A stretch of DNA of 64,000 nt from Catellicoccus marimammalium M35/04/3 (GCF_000313915.1 NZ_AMYT01000022.1:62001-126000), one strand, 5' to 3'; shown: positions 54,416-63,729, counted from the stretch's first letter. The notes: generated from the sequence alone by a model not told the origin. Program-made: numbers and translations.

Positions 54416-54499
54416 TTTTACCCCTCTTTTACCTTTTACTTTATCTTTATTATAAAGGAAAAGAAAAAAAGTAAGAAAGAAAATGAAAGGAGATAAAAG

Positions 54500-54829
54500 A
54501 TGGATTTCTTCAAGAAAAAAAGAAAGAAGAGAGAAGAAGATAAACAAATAATCATTTCAGAAATAAAAAGAGTACATCAAAAGGTTCAACCATTGGATCT
54601 AGAAGTGGAAAAGATTTTTATTAAAGGGATACGAAATTTAGAAAAAGGGAAAAATCCTGAATATGTTGCCTATCAAATTTGGGGAGAATTAGTAGATTTT
54701 TCTAGTCGTCATTTTGATTATGTCCATGATGAATATTATCATTTTCCAGAGCCCATTGAAGAGTTGATGGAAAAATTTAAAAACATAGGAGCGTATTTCA
54801 TACGAATTGATCAAGGAGGAATGATGTAA
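54500..54829 (+). CDS. Immunity-like helical protein, array copy 3
   Basis: 109 residues, nearly as copy 2. Differences include Pro to Leu near residue 36, and its end reads F-K-N-I-G-A-Y-F-I-R-I-D-Q-G-G-M-M where copies 1 and 2 have F-A-E-I-G and R-I-E-R. Followed by a terminator. Confidence 0.5.
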   Translation: MDFFKKKRKKREEDKQIIISEIKRVHQKVQPLDLEVEKIFIKGIRNLEKGKNPEYVAYQIWGELVDFSSRHFDYVHDEYYHFPEPIEELMEKFKNIGAYFIRIDQGGMM

Positions 54830-54832
54830 AAG

Positions 54833-54862
54833 AAAAAGGACTGTACTCAGTCCTTTTTTTGC
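54833..54862. terminator. Bidirectional terminator at the array end
   Basis: AAAAAGGACTG / CAGTCCTTTTT stem with TACT loop. The stop of the minus-strand gene at 54847 lies in the hairpin. Confidence 0.92.
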
Positions 54863-55053
54863 TTGAATTTTTCAATGACCCAAAAAATACAATAAGATCC
54901 TACATTCCAAAGTAAAACCCATCCTAGTCCGTTTCTAATAAATGTAACAAGTGGGTGATGAAGAAAAAGATTCACCACGCCTAAGATAAGAATCAGTATA
55001 ATTGGTAAATAAAACCCGTATTTCCCACTCAATTCAAAAATTTTTTTGTCCAT
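54847..55053 (-). CDS. Small two-helix membrane protein, unknown
   Basis: 68 residues with two membrane segments (about 15-33 and 40-60) and a basic K-F-K-Q-K-K-D end. ATG at 55053 is about 8 bases after AAAGGA; an ATG three codons earlier touches that site. No family recognised. Similar in size to membrane-type bacteriocin immunity proteins, but this is only a size argument. Confidence 0.55.
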   Translation of the reverse strand: MDKKIFELSGKYGFYLPIILILILGVVNLFLHHPLVTFIRNGLGWVLLWNVGSYCIFWVIEKFKQKKD

Positions 55054-55207
55054 ACAATCCATCCTTTAAGTTTGCTTCTAAGCTTTTTATTTTATTGTAC
55101 TTCTTTATTTTGAAAGTTGTAAAAAGATAAAGACCGAGAGTAGAAAAAAGATAAAAAAAAAACAGCGTATAATGATAGATGAATGAAAAAGAAAGCGAGA
55201 GTATAAA

Positions 55208-55531
55208 ATGCTAAAAGAGAAATTGAATGTAAAGAAAAAGGTTGAAAAATTAAAAGATCTCGATGATGATGAAATTGAACTAATGGGAATTCAATTTATT
55301 AACAAAGGAAAGCATCTTCGCGCCCAAGCCTTTGTTTTGAAATTATTGTTCATTTTTAATGCGATTATTCTTCCATCTAATTTATTTACAAATATTCATT
55401 GGATTGACTATATAGGTACCCATGCATATATTTTCAATATTTTACTTATTTTATTTGGAGAACTCTTCTATTATCTATATTCTAAATTTGTGACAAAAGA
55501 GCCAAAAGAAGAAGAAGAAAATCAAAAATAA
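55208..55531 (+). CDS. Small two-helix membrane protein with charged ends, unknown
   Basis: 107 residues: Lys/Asp-rich N-terminus (1-25), two membrane segments (about 42-60 and 70-92), acidic tail ending E-E-E-E-N-Q-K. No family recognised. Single gene with its own terminator. Confidence 0.6.
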   Translation: MLKEKLNVKKKVEKLKDLDDDEIELMGIQFINKGKHLRAQAFVLKLLFIFNAIILPSNLFTNIHWIDYIGTHAYIFNILLILFGELFYYLYSKFVTKEPKEEEENQK

Positions 55532-55532
55532 A

Positions 55533-55581
55533 AAAGCCTTGAACTTTCTTTGACTTTTTTGTCGTTTGAGAAAATTCAAGG
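55533..55581. terminator. Terminator between the small membrane gene and nitroreductase
   Basis: GCCTTGAA / TTCAAGGC outer stem with A run before; T tracts occur inside and, on the minus strand, after it. Confidence 0.65.
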
Positions 55582-55587
55582 CATATA

Positions 55588-56334
55588 TTAGTGGAAAGAG
55601 AATCCTTGTCCTTCTAACGTCGAACGTACTGCGTTTTGACGTTTATTTTTTTGTGAATATAAAGCGGTAACTTGTTGTGAATAATTTGGTAGATGAGATA
55701 AGTTACGAGCTTCATTATATTCATCTAGCTGAGCATCATAAGTTTGGATTGCTTCTAGCATTCCTTCACTTTGGTAAGTTTCTTGATGAATAAATGTTTC
55801 TTTTGGTAAACGAATTTTTGGATTGCCTAATTCTCCTTCTGGATATCCTAACATAACTCCAATTAAAGGATAAGTGTGCATAGGTAATTGACATAGATCA
55901 ATCATAAATTGTGGTTGATTGCGGATGGCACCAATAATTGTACTTCCAATACCAAAGCTTTCTGCCGCAACAGAAATTGCTTCTGACATAATTCCTGCAT
56001 CCACAGCACCTACCAATAATCCTTCTAAATGATTATGAATTTCTTGTTCTTCTCCTTGTGCTTGAATCGCAACTTCTGTTTTATGGAAATCCATTGCGAT
56101 AACAATAAAAGCTTGCGCATGAGCGACTTTAGCAAATCCTCCACAAACTTCTTCAATTTTTTGTAAAGTTTCTTTATCTTGAATCACAATCAATGAGGTT
56201 TGTTGGGCATTAATAGAATTAGGAGCTTGTTGTGCTGCTTTTAAAATTTCATCTAACACTTCTTTTTCGATAGGTTGTTCATTAAATACACGCGTTGAGC
56301 GACGGTTTTGTAGTAATTGAATCGTTTCGTTCAT
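55588..56334 (-). CDS. NfsA/FRP-type NADPH nitroreductase
   Basis: 248 residues. FMN-binding R-R-S-T-R-V-F at residues 11-17, A-P-N-S-I-N-A-Q-Q-T, and G-x-G-S-T-I-I-G-A-I-R-N match the NfsA/FRP flavin reductase group. C-terminal 50 residues are a variable extension typical of the group. Reduces quinones, nitro compounds or free flavin. Controlled by the MerR-type promoter just upstream. Confidence 0.88.
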   Translation of the reverse strand: MNETIQLLQNRRSTRVFNEQPIEKEVLDEILKAAQQAPNSINAQQTSLIVIQDKETLQKIEEVCGGFAKVAHAQAFIVIAMDFHKTEVAIQAQGEEQEIHNHLEGLLVGAVDAGIMSEAISVAAESFGIGSTIIGAIRNQPQFMIDLCQLPMHTYPLIGVMLGYPEGELGNPKIRLPKETFIHQETYQSEGMLEAIQTYDAQLDEYNEARNLSHLPNYSQQVTALYSQKNKRQNAVRSTLEGQGFSFH

Positions 56335-56356
56335 CGATGATTCCTCCTTTTTTTCA

Positions 56357-56387
56357 AGTATAGTACTTCAAGTACACTTGAAGTAAA
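56357..56387 (-). promoter_or_regulatory. MerR-type promoter with 19-base spacer and dyad operator
   Basis: On the minus strand: TTTACT, 19-base spacer, TATACT. The spacer contains a perfect 9-bp dyad (56365-56373 with 56376-56384, two bases between). Over-long spacers with a central dyad are the mark of MerR-family activation. It serves the nitroreductase gene and lies directly after the merR-type gene. Confidence 0.88.
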
Positions 56388-56392
56388 GAGGA

Positions 56393-56737
56393 TTACTTTC
56401 TTTTTTCTAATTCTTTTTCAATAAAGTGAATGTGTCGTTCCATTTCTTCTTTTTGTTGGTATAAAAATTGTAAATGTTCTTGTAAAATCCCTTCCACATC
56501 GCATAATTTTCCTTCGTGTTCTTGAATATACGCTTTGATTTTTTTCGTAGACATTCCTAGTTGTTTAAAACATTGAATGAGACGAATGCGCTCTAAATCT
56601 GTCGTAGTGTATTGACGACGTTGATATTGATTTCTTTTAATGGGGGGAAGAAGTCCTTCTTGTTCATAATAACGAAGGGTAGAAGTAGGGAGATGTGTTT
56701 TTTGACTAATTTCAGTAATTGAATATTCTTTTTCCAT
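56393..56737 (-). CDS. MerR-family transcriptional regulator
   Basis: 114 residues. N-terminal winged helix Y-S-I-T-E-I-S-Q-K-T-x-L-x-x-S-T-L-R-Y-Y-E-Q-E-G-L-L, then a coiled-coil dimerisation helix (85-114). One cysteine in K-L-C-D near residue 79 could sense electrophiles or metals; there is no full metal-binding loop. It should act on the promoter immediately downstream. Confidence 0.9.
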   Translation of the reverse strand: MEKEYSITEISQKTHLPTSTLRYYEQEGLLPPIKRNQYQRRQYTTTDLERIRLIQCFKQLGMSTKKIKAYIQEHEGKLCDVEGILQEHLQFLYQQKEEMERHIHFIEKELEKRK

Positions 56738-56753
56738 CGGTATCCTTTCTCAA

Positions 56754-56779
56754 CAAAAAAGAGTAGGAAACCTACTCTT
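56754..56779 (-). terminator. Terminator of the Cof-type gene
   Basis: AAGAGTAGG / CCTACTCTT stem with 3-base loop, then T run on the minus strand. The stop codon of the HAD gene overlaps its first base pairs. Confidence 0.88.
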
Positions 56780-57560
56780 AAATTAAATGAAAATGTTTTA
56801 GTGCGTGACGAATGCCACCTTCTGTATTTTTCTTTGTAATGTAAATTGCTTGTTCTTTTAATGCTTCTACAGCATTTCCCATCGCAACAGGATAATCTAC
56901 TTGGGCAAACATTGAAAAGTCATTCGTTCCATCACCAAAACCAAAAGTTGGAATATCGCGTAAGTCTAATGCTTTTTTGACGATTTGAATGGCAGTTCCT
57001 TTAGATTGTCCACGAGCAACAATATCCATCGCTTTTAATCCATTACGATAAAATTCAAATTCTGGGAAAGTATTTCGATACTCATCATCCACAGGATCTT
57101 CATCACGGAAGATTAACATCATAGAAATTTCTTTTTCTTCTGGGAAGTTGGCATTCACTTCTGGCATTGGTGAATGTAAAATTTCAAAACAATCTTCTAC
57201 GGCTTGATTGACACCAGAAAGATAAATTTCATCAGCGGTATAAAATCCTACCTCATCTTGATGCTCTTTGGCAAAAGCAACAAAACGTTGTACTTCTTCT
57301 TTTGGAAAATGATGTTGATAAATCACTTCTCCTTCAATTTCAATGCGTTGTCCATTTAAAGTAATCGCACTATCGATTTTTGCTTCTTTTTGGATTTCTG
57401 TAATTTCGCAGTTTGTACGTCCAGTACAAATAATAGGTAGAACTTGATTTTCTTTTAATTCTTGAATCGTTTCAATCACTTCTTGATCTAAAGTAGATTG
57501 GTCGTTTAATAACGTACCATCTAAATCAAAAAAAGCGACTGCTTTATAATCTTGATGCAT
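56778..57560 (-). CDS. Cof-type HAD phosphatase
   Basis: 260 residues. Motif I F-F-D-L-D-G-T-L-L, motif II I-C-T-G-R, Lys in A-R-G-Q-S-K-G-T-A, and motif IV F-G-D-G-T-N-D-F-S-M define HAD-IIB (Cof) sugar or flavin phosphatases. ATG at 57560 follows GGGAGGAAAA; longer frames are not supported. Divergent from deoC. Confidence 0.92.
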   Translation of the reverse strand: MHQDYKAVAFFDLDGTLLNDQSTLDQEVIETIQELKENQVLPIICTGRTNCEITEIQKEAKIDSAITLNGQRIEIEGEVIYQHHFPKEEVQRFVAFAKEHQDEVGFYTADEIYLSGVNQAVEDCFEILHSPMPEVNANFPEEKEISMMLIFRDEDPVDDEYRNTFPEFEFYRNGLKAMDIVARGQSKGTAIQIVKKALDLRDIPTFGFGDGTNDFSMFAQVDYPVAMGNAVEALKEQAIYITKKNTEGGIRHALKHFHLI

Positions 57561-57640
57561 GTATTTTCCTCCCGTTTTTGTTTTATTATAACATAAAGCC
57601 AAAGAAAGCGTAGTAACGTGCCTTTTTTTGAAAAGAGTAT

Positions 57641-57648
57641 GGTACAAT
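57641..57648 (+). promoter_or_regulatory. Extended -10 promoter of deoC-pdp
   Basis: TGGTACAAT (TGnTACAAT) 31 bases before the deoC start, no clear -35. Confidence 0.4.
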
Positions 57649-57678
57649 GAGGGTAACAACAGTGAAAAGAGGGATATT

Positions 57679-58323
57679 ATGAAACTAAATCAGTATATTG
57701 ATCACACTATTTTGAAAGCCGATGCAACAAAAGAACAAGTAGAGCAATTAATTGCGGAAGCAAAAAAATATGAATTTGCCTCTGTTTGTATCAATCCATT
57801 TTGGGTTCATTTAGCAGCAGAAGAATTAAAAGATTCTCCCGTTGAAGTTTGTACTGTAATTGGCTTCCCATTAGGAGCAAATACAACTGCAACGAAAGCG
57901 TTTGAAGCTCGTGATGCCGTAGCTAACGGAGCAGATGAAGTGGATATGGTTATCAATATCGGAGCGTTAAAATCAAAAGAATACGGAATCGTGAAAAACG
58001 ATATTGAAGAAGTTGTTAAAGCAAGTAAACCAGCTTTAGTAAAAGTCATTATTGAAACTGCATTATTAACCGATGAAGAAAAAGTAAAAGCTTGTGAATT
58101 AGCGGTTGAAGCAGGGGCAGACTTTGTTAAAACTTCTACTGGTTTTTCAACAGCTGGAGCAAAAGTAGAAGATATTCGTTTAATGCGTGAAACCGTAGGC
58201 CCAGAAATTGGTGTAAAAGCTTCTGGTGGAATTCATAGTTATGAAGATGCGGTAGCGTTAATTGAAGCAGGCGCAACTCGTTTAGGAGCTAGTGCAAGCG
58301 TTAAAATTATTGGTGAAGAATAA
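57679..58323 (+). CDS. deoC: Deoxyribose-phosphate aldolase
   Basis: 214 residues. Starts Y-I-D-H-T-I-L-K; Schiff-base Lys in D-F-V-K-T-S-T-G-F and second Lys in G-V-K-A-S-G-G. Cleaves deoxyribose-5-phosphate to acetaldehyde and glyceraldehyde-3-phosphate. ATG at 57679 follows AGAGGGAT. Operon with pdp. Confidence 0.96.
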   Translation: MKLNQYIDHTILKADATKEQVEQLIAEAKKYEFASVCINPFWVHLAAEELKDSPVEVCTVIGFPLGANTTATKAFEARDAVANGADEVDMVINIGALKSKEYGIVKNDIEEVVKASKPALVKVIIETALLTDEEKVKACELAVEAGADFVKTSTGFSTAGAKVEDIRLMRETVGPEIGVKASGGIHSYEDAVALIEAGATRLGASASVKIIGEE

Positions 58324-58374
58324 AAACAAAAGATAGATAGATAAAAGTAATAAACAAGAAAAGAGGACCTTTCT

Positions 58375-59676
58375 ATGCGCATGGTAGATTTAATCATTAA
58401 AAAACGTGATGGAAAAGCATTATCTACAGAGGAAATCCAGTATATTATTGAAGGATATACCAAAGGAGAAATTCCTGATTATCAAATGAGTGCATTAACA
58501 ATGGCGATTTATATGAAAGGAATGAACACCCGCGAACAAGGGGATTTAACAATGGCTATGGTTCATTCTGGAGATGTCATTGATTTATCAGCGATTGAAG
58601 GAATTAAAGTAGATAAACACTCTACAGGTGGAGTAGGAGATACTACTACATTAATCTTAGCTCCTTTAGTGGCATCTGCAGGGGCCAAGGTCGCAAAAAT
58701 GAGTGGACGTGGTCTAGGTCATACGGGAGGAACGTTAGATAAGTTAGAATCGATTCCTGGTTTCCATATTGAATTAACAGAAGAACAATTCATCGACCAA
58801 GTGAATACACATAATATTGCGGTTATGGGTCAAAGTGGAGATTTAACGCCAGCAGATAAAAAATTATATGCGTTGCGCGATGTTACAGGAACGGTAGAAT
58901 CGATTCCTTTAATTGCTAGCAGTATTATGAGTAAAAAAATTGCGGCAGGGGCAGATGCGATTGTTTTAGATGTAAAAACAGGAGCCGGTGCCTTTATGAA
59001 GACAAAAGAAGATGCAGAAGCATTAGCACATGCCATGGTAAATATCGGAAATGCGGTAGGTCGTAAAACAATGGCCATTATTTCAGATATGAGTCAGCCT
59101 TTAGGAAAAGCTATCGGAAATGCGTTAGAAGTAGAAGAAGCAATTTTAACGTTACAAGGAAAAGGCCCAAAAGACTTAACTGATTTAGTTTTAACCTTGG
59201 GATCTCAAATGCTCGTATTAGCACAAAAAGCAGATTCATTAGAAGAAGCAAGAGAAATTTTAGAAGCGTCTTTACATAATGGAAAAGCCATTGAGAAATT
59301 CAAAGAATGGATTCGTCTTCAAGGAGGAGATGATTCTGTTGTTGAAGATATGAGTCGCTTACCACAAGCTCCTTACACTATTGATGTTCCTGCTTGGGAT
59401 AGTGGATATGTCACAAAAGAAATCGCAGACCATTTAGGACAAATTGCGATGAAATTAGGAGCAGGACGTGCAACAAAAGAAGAAGAAATTGATCCAAGTG
59501 TTGGCATTTATCTTCATAAAAAAGTGGGAGACCCAGTGACAAAAGGAGAACCACTATTAACGTTATATGCGCATGACCAAGAGGTTTCAGAATTAGTGGA
59601 TGAAGTCAAAGAATGCATTACCATTGGTAGCAGAATTGAAGATCCAATTTTAATTCATGAAGTAATTGTCGATTAA
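58375..59676 (+). CDS. pdp: Pyrimidine-nucleoside phosphorylase
   Basis: 433 residues. Phosphate-binding [10 protein letters not shown] and the [13 protein letters not shown]-x-D-K-L-E signature are intact, with the C-terminal domain complete. Splits thymidine, uridine and deoxyuridine. Feeds deoxyribose-1-phosphate towards DeoC; phosphopentomutase is not in the window. Confidence 0.95.
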   Translation: MRMVDLIIKKRDGKALSTEEIQYIIEGYTKGEIPDYQMSALTMAIYMKGMNTREQGDLTMAMVHSGDVIDLSAIEGIKVDKHSTGGVGDTTTLILAPLVASAGAKVAKMSGRGLGHTGGTLDKLESIPGFHIELTEEQFIDQVNTHNIAVMGQSGDLTPADKKLYALRDVTGTVESIPLIASSIMSKKIAAGADAIVLDVKTGAGAFMKTKEDAEALAHAMVNIGNAVGRKTMAIISDMSQPLGKAIGNALEVEEAILTLQGKGPKDLTDLVLTLGSQMLVLAQKADSLEEAREILEASLHNGKAIEKFKEWIRLQGGDDSVVEDMSRLPQAPYTIDVPAWDSGYVTKEIADHLGQIAMKLGAGRATKEEEIDPSVGIYLHKKVGDPVTKGEPLLTLYAHDQEVSELVDEVKECITIGSRIEDPILIHEVIVD

Positions 59677-59683
59677 GAAAAAG

Positions 59684-59717
59684 AAAACCCGTTTCGAAAG
59701 GAAACGGGTTTTTTTAC
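59684..59717 (+). terminator. Terminator after pdp
   Basis: AAAACCCGTTTC / GAAACGGGTTTT stem followed by T run. The 210 bases beyond, to 59927, are AT-rich with nothing recognised. Confidence 0.93.
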
Positions 59718-59927
59718 CTCTGAGTTAAAGAGGTAGACCAAGTATGTGTATAAAGGAAAAATTAATATAGTGTTAGTAACAATTCAGTAACCTATCACCA
59801 ATTTCATTAAAACATAATTAAAAAATGTTGTCTATATGATTAGAAAAGAAATAGTGAAAAAAGTTACTTTTTGACGTTTTTTCCTAAGAAAATTTTTAAA
59901 AATTGTATTTTTTGTACAAAGTTGTAC

Positions 59928-60668
59928 CTATTTCACGTTCCGATGTTGAAATGCCTTATTTTCTAAAAAGTTAATAATATAGTTTGTATACTGAGTGGGT
60001 TTTTGGCGAGCAAACATATGTCCTACCAAAGGTTCCACTAGTAATAGAGCATTGGGAAATAAAGAACAAAGTTTGCGAGAAAATTCGATATCCACAATGT
60101 CATTTTCTCCAACCATAATCAATACTGGAACATTAAGATTTTGTAATACTTTTTCTTGTAATGGAATTTCCGCAAATGCTAATTGGAAATAATGATGACG
60201 ACGACGCATTTCTGGAATAAACTGACCTAGTTTTTTAGTAACAAAGCTAAAAGTACGGAAACGTTCTTGTGCTTCTTTTGTTAAATCAGAAAAACGACGG
60301 TTCGCCGCATTTAAAATTAAACTATGGATGCGGTGTGGATATTTTTGAGCATAACACAATGCTAAATTCGCACCATCAGAAAAACCTAATAGATTTACTT
60401 TCCCCAAATTTTCATGGCGAATAATCGCTTCTAAGTCTTCAACCATTAAATCATACGTAATATGATGAGAGCAATCTGAAGAATGACCTCGTCCCCGACA
60501 ATCAACGACAATTAAATGATAATACTTTTTAAGCGTTTTCACTTGGGAAGCAAAAAAATGGCTCGAGCCTCCATTCCCATGTAATAAAATGAGAGGTTGT
60601 CCCTTGCCCATGGTTTCATAATATAAACAAGAACCATCTTTTACGGTTAAATGATGGATTTTTTTCAT
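59928..60668 (-). CDS. Alpha/beta hydrolase
   Basis: 246 residues. Oxyanion H-G-N-G-G-S, nucleophile elbow G-F-S-D-G (Ser near 98), Asp in G-E-N-D-I-V-D and His in V-G-H-M-F. The catalytic triad appears complete. Substrate unknown. Single gene with AAGGTGAC site. Confidence 0.9.
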   Translation of the reverse strand: MKKIHHLTVKDGSCLYYETMGKGQPLILLHGNGGSSHFFASQVKTLKKYYHLIVVDCRGRGHSSDCSHHITYDLMVEDLEAIIRHENLGKVNLLGFSDGANLALCYAQKYPHRIHSLILNAANRRFSDLTKEAQERFRTFSFVTKKLGQFIPEMRRRHHYFQLAFAEIPLQEKVLQNLNVPVLIMVGENDIVDIEFSRKLCSLFPNALLLVEPLVGHMFARQKPTQYTNYIINFLENKAFQHRNVK

Positions 60669-60784
60669 AACGTCACCTTCTCTATCAAACTACTTTCATT
60701 ATAGCACTTTGGGGCTAAAAAATAGGAAGGAAAGAGAAATATTTTTTCTTTTTCCTCGTATAGATAAGATAGGGAGGGATCAAA

Positions 60785-61411
60785 ATGAATGTAAGAGAAA
60801 AATTACAGCAGTTTGGAGTAAAAAGTTTAAGCGATTTTGAATTGCTTTATTTATTATCCGATGAAAAAATTCTTCGTTCAATGTTACCAATTCCAATTTC
60901 TTGGAGTCAAATTTATCGTTGGACAAAAGAAGATTGGCTTCAATTAAATGGACTCACAGAAAAAGAAATTGCTCGTCTACAGTGCGCCTTAGAGATTGGA
61001 TTGCGTTTAAGAAAAGAAAAGAGTCAATCTAAAGAAAGTATTACCCATCCAGATCAATTACGAGAGCTATTGATTAGTGAGCTTGGATATAGTAAACAAG
61101 AACATTTATTTTTACTATGCTTCAATATTAAAAACCAAATTATTGCGCAGCGTCATATTTTTGTAGGAGGATTTGATGAGTCAATTGCTCAACCAAGAGA
61201 AATTTTTTATTATGCCATCCAACATCAGGCCAAAAAAATTATGATTGCTCATAATCATCCAAGTGGAATGCTTACACCCAGTGAAAGTGATTTATATATT
61301 ACAAAAAAGATTCAAACTTGCGGAGAACTATTAGGGATTGAATTACTTGATCATTTTATTGTTTCTTCGACCGATGTTTTAAGTCTTCGCAAAGAAGGAG
61401 AAATGGAATAA
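60785..61411 (+). CDS. RadC-like JAB/MPN-domain protein
   Basis: 208 residues. Helix-hairpin-helix-like N-terminus (about 10-75) and a JAMM domain with A-H-N-H-P-S-G-x-L-T-P-S-E-S-D near residue 158. Historically called RadC; DNA repair role is doubtful. GGGAGGG site. Ends at a shared terminator. Confidence 0.9.
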   Translation: MNVREKLQQFGVKSLSDFELLYLLSDEKILRSMLPIPISWSQIYRWTKEDWLQLNGLTEKEIARLQCALEIGLRLRKEKSQSKESITHPDQLRELLISELGYSKQEHLFLLCFNIKNQIIAQRHIFVGGFDESIAQPREIFYYAIQHQAKKIMIAHNHPSGMLTPSESDLYITKKIQTCGELLGIELLDHFIVSSTDVLSLRKEGEME

Positions 61412-61440
61412 AAAAAGAAGCCTCAAAAGGCTTCTTTTTT
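61411..61440. terminator. Bidirectional terminator after radC-like gene
   Basis: AAAAAAGAAGCC / GGCTTCTTTTTT perfect stem, 6-base loop, ends 2 bases before the stop of the minus-strand small gene. Confidence 0.92.
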
Positions 61441-61441
61441 C

Positions 61442-61600
61442 TTATTTATCTTTGTTTTTGCAGTGACAGTGGCAACCACATTTGCCTTCTTTTTCTGCAC
61501 GTTCTTTTTCTAAGTTTTCGCGAGCTTCTGCTTCATGAATTTTTTCTTTTGCTAAAGCAGCGTCTACTTTTTTGTTGTCTTCCATTAATTTATGATCCAT
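61442..61600 (-). CDS. 52-residue charged peptide with CGCHCHC tail
   Basis: Residues 1-40 form one highly charged helix (A-K-E-K-I-H-E-A-E-A-R-E-N-L-E-K-E-R). Residues 41-47 are C-G-C-H-C-H-C, then K-N-K-D-K. ATG at 61600 follows AGGTGAG with a 5-base gap. Four Cys and two His within seven residues suggest metal binding. The family is unknown to me. It sits between radC-like and rnjA genes with its own terminator. Confidence 0.75.
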   Translation of the reverse strand: MDHKLMEDNKKVDAALAKEKIHEAEARENLEKERAEKEGKCGCHCHCKNKDK

Positions 61601-61668
61601 TACTCTCACCTCATTTTTTCTTTGACTATATTATAACAAAAAGAGGAGAGAGAAGGAATTAAAATGAC

Positions 61669-63345
61669 TTATTCTGATACGCGCATCACAATAGGTAAAA
61701 TCATTGGATGACGTTCTGTCTGTTCAATTAAGAACGGTTGTAAAGCATCAACCATTGCTTTATTTAAGGAACTTTCTGTAAAGTGTGGTTTTTTCATTTC
61801 TTTACGTAAAGCGGTGAATAGAATGCGTTGTGCATCATGAATTAATTTACCAGATTCACGCATGTAAATAAAACCACGAGATAAAATATCCGGTCCTGCA
61901 ATAATTTCTTTGGTTTCAAAATTAATTGTCGCTACTGCTAAAACTAATCCTTCTTCGGATAAGATGTGGCGGTCACGTAAGACGATATTTCCAATATCTC
62001 CAATACCATTTCCATCAACATAAACATCATTCGCTTGGAAGTGTCCAGCGATACGAGCAGAGTCTTTAGTTAAAGCTAAAATGTCTCCATTTTCCATAAT
62101 GAAACAATTTTCTTTTGGTACACCGACCGATTGAGCGGTACGAGCATGGATTTGTAACATACGGAATTCTCCGTGTACGGGAACGAAGAATTTTGGCTTA
62201 ATTAAACGTAACATTAATTTTTGTTCTTGTTGTCCACCATGTCCAGAAGTATGGATATTATTGATTTTACCGTGGATAACATGAGCTCCTGCTTCAATTA
62301 ACATATTGATTAAATGATTGACTGCTGCTGTGTTTCCAGGAATAGGAGAGCTTGAAAAGACAACCGTATCTCCTGGCTGAATGTTGATTTGACGGTGTGT
62401 ACCGTTGGCAATACGACTTAAAGCAGCCATTGGTTCTCCTTGAGAACCAGTACATAAAATCAAAATCTCATTCGCTGGATATTGATTGACTTCTTTTGCA
62501 TCAATAAAAGTATCTTCTGGTACGTTGATGTAACCTAATTTTTGTCCATTTACGATCGCATTTTCCATACTACGACCAAATACCGCAATTTTACGTCCCA
62601 TATGAACGGCTGCTTCTACAGTTTGTTGTAAACGAGAAATGTTAGAAGCAAAGGTCGCAAAAATAATTCGTCCTTCAATTTTTTCAAAAATTTGACGGAT
62701 TGATTTTCCGATTAATGCCTCTGAATTAGTGAAGTGAGGTACTTCTGCATTGGTGCTGTCTGATAAAAGACAAAGAACGCCTTCTTCTCCTAATTGTGCC
62801 ATACGATGTAAGTTAGCTGGTTCTTGAACAGGAGTAAAGTCAAATTTGAAATCTCCTGTTAAAACAATGTTTCCAGGAGGAGTTTTTACTACAACTCCTA
62901 AAGATTCAGGAATACTGTGAGTCGTACGGAAGAAACTAATCGTTGTTTTTCTAAATTTAATGACGGTATCTTCATTAATTTCATGTAATTCTGCATCGCG
63001 CAATAATCCATGTTCTTCTAATTTATTAGAAATTAGAGCTAATGCTAATGGAGTTGCGTAAATCGGAATATTGATTTGTTTTAATAAAAAAGGAATCCCA
63101 CCAATATGATCTTCATGTCCGTGGGTAATAATCAATGCTTTTACTTTATTCGCATTTTGGATTAAGTAGGAATAGTCTGGGATTACATAATCAATTCCTA
63201 AAAGGTCATCTTCAGGAAACTTGATTCCTGCATCGACGACGATAATTTCATCTTGGAATTGAACGCCATACATATTTTTCCCAATTTCGCCTAAACCACC
63301 AATCCCAAAGACGCCAGCCTCATTATTTTTAATGACTGGTTTCAT
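61669..63345 (-). CDS. rnjA: Ribonuclease J1
   Basis: 558 residues. Metallo-beta-lactamase motif [10 protein letters not shown] near residue 77, beta-CASP domain, C-terminal H-V-S/G-H-G region P-V-H-G-E and H-T-S-G-H-G. Acts as 5'-3' exonuclease and endonuclease in mRNA decay and rRNA maturation. ATG at 63345; the rpoY stop is 2 bases upstream. The rpoY neighbour identifies it as J1 rather than J2. Confidence 0.95.
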   Translation of the reverse strand: MKPVIKNNEAGVFGIGGLGEIGKNMYGVQFQDEIIVVDAGIKFPEDDLLGIDYVIPDYSYLIQNANKVKALIITHGHEDHIGGIPFLLKQINIPIYATPLALALISNKLEEHGLLRDAELHEINEDTVIKFRKTTISFFRTTHSIPESLGVVVKTPPGNIVLTGDFKFDFTPVQEPANLHRMAQLGEEGVLCLLSDSTNAEVPHFTNSEALIGKSIRQIFEKIEGRIIFATFASNISRLQQTVEAAVHMGRKIAVFGRSMENAIVNGQKLGYINVPEDTFIDAKEVNQYPANEILILCTGSQGEPMAALSRIANGTHRQINIQPGDTVVFSSSPIPGNTAAVNHLINMLIEAGAHVIHGKINNIHTSGHGGQQEQKLMLRLIKPKFFVPVHGEFRMLQIHARTAQSVGVPKENCFIMENGDILALTKDSARIAGHFQANDVYVDGNGIGDIGNIVLRDRHILSEEGLVLAVATINFETKEIIAGPDILSRGFIYMRESGKLIHDAQRILFTALRKEMKKPHFTESSLNKAMVDALQPFLIEQTERHPMILPIVMRVSE

Positions 63346-63346
63346 C

Positions 63347-63559
63347 TTAGAACTCCACAAGTTGGAAATCCGCATGTTCTTGTTCGTATGCTAATGAATT
63401 TCCTTCCAATAATTGAATGTATTCTACATTATATGGAGTATGGTCTTCGATTGCAGTTAAGGCATCTACCTTACTATCTGCTTCAATGTATAGTGATTTT
63501 GTTTGTTCGCGTTTTGGATTACGAATTTTATCTTCTTGATAGTATACTTTATAAATCAT
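63347..63559 (-). CDS. rpoY: RNA polymerase epsilon subunit
   Basis: 70 residues, DUF1447: M-I-Y-K-V-x-Y-Q, N-P-x-R-E-x-T-K-S-L-Y-I-E, and A-D-F-Q-L-V-E-F end. Small subunit of Firmicutes RNA polymerase. AAGGAG site. In an operon with rnjA. Confidence 0.95.
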   Translation of the reverse strand: MIYKVYYQEDKIRNPKREQTKSLYIEADSKVDALTAIEDHTPYNVEYIQLLEGNSLAYEQEHADFQLVEF

Positions 63560-63729
63560 TATTAAATCTCCTTACTTTCTAATTTGTCTACAATAGTATA
63601 CCACAAATTTTCAGAAAGTTAGGAATGAATTCATGAAAGTAAATTAAATTCAGAGTTTTCTTTGTGGATTTAATCTCTTGATATAAAAATTTTAACTCTG
63701 TACAATGATACAGCAAGGAGGGAAAGAAA

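Larger units (their letters stand above)
53276..54770 (+). repeat. Tandem duplication, 726-base unit
   Basis: 53276-54001 and 54002-54727 are nearly identical, and identity runs on to about 54770. Each unit carries the end of one immunity-like gene, a complete minus-strand 79-codon gene and most of the next immunity-like gene. The stretch 53378-53773 matches 54104-54499 at every base I compared, so the event is recent. Confidence 0.93.

Noticed and set aside
53276-54770. CRISPR-like array
   Set aside because: The repeats are 726 bases long and coding, with no short repeat-spacer order.
50594-55580. Prophage or integrative element
   Set aside because: No integrase, terminase, capsid, att-like repeats or tRNA junction seen; gene relics and repeats fit local recombination better.
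59717-59927. Small gene or RNA between pdp and the alpha/beta hydrolase gene
   Set aside because: AT-rich, no open frame with a ribosome site and no hairpin with T run apart from the pdp terminator.
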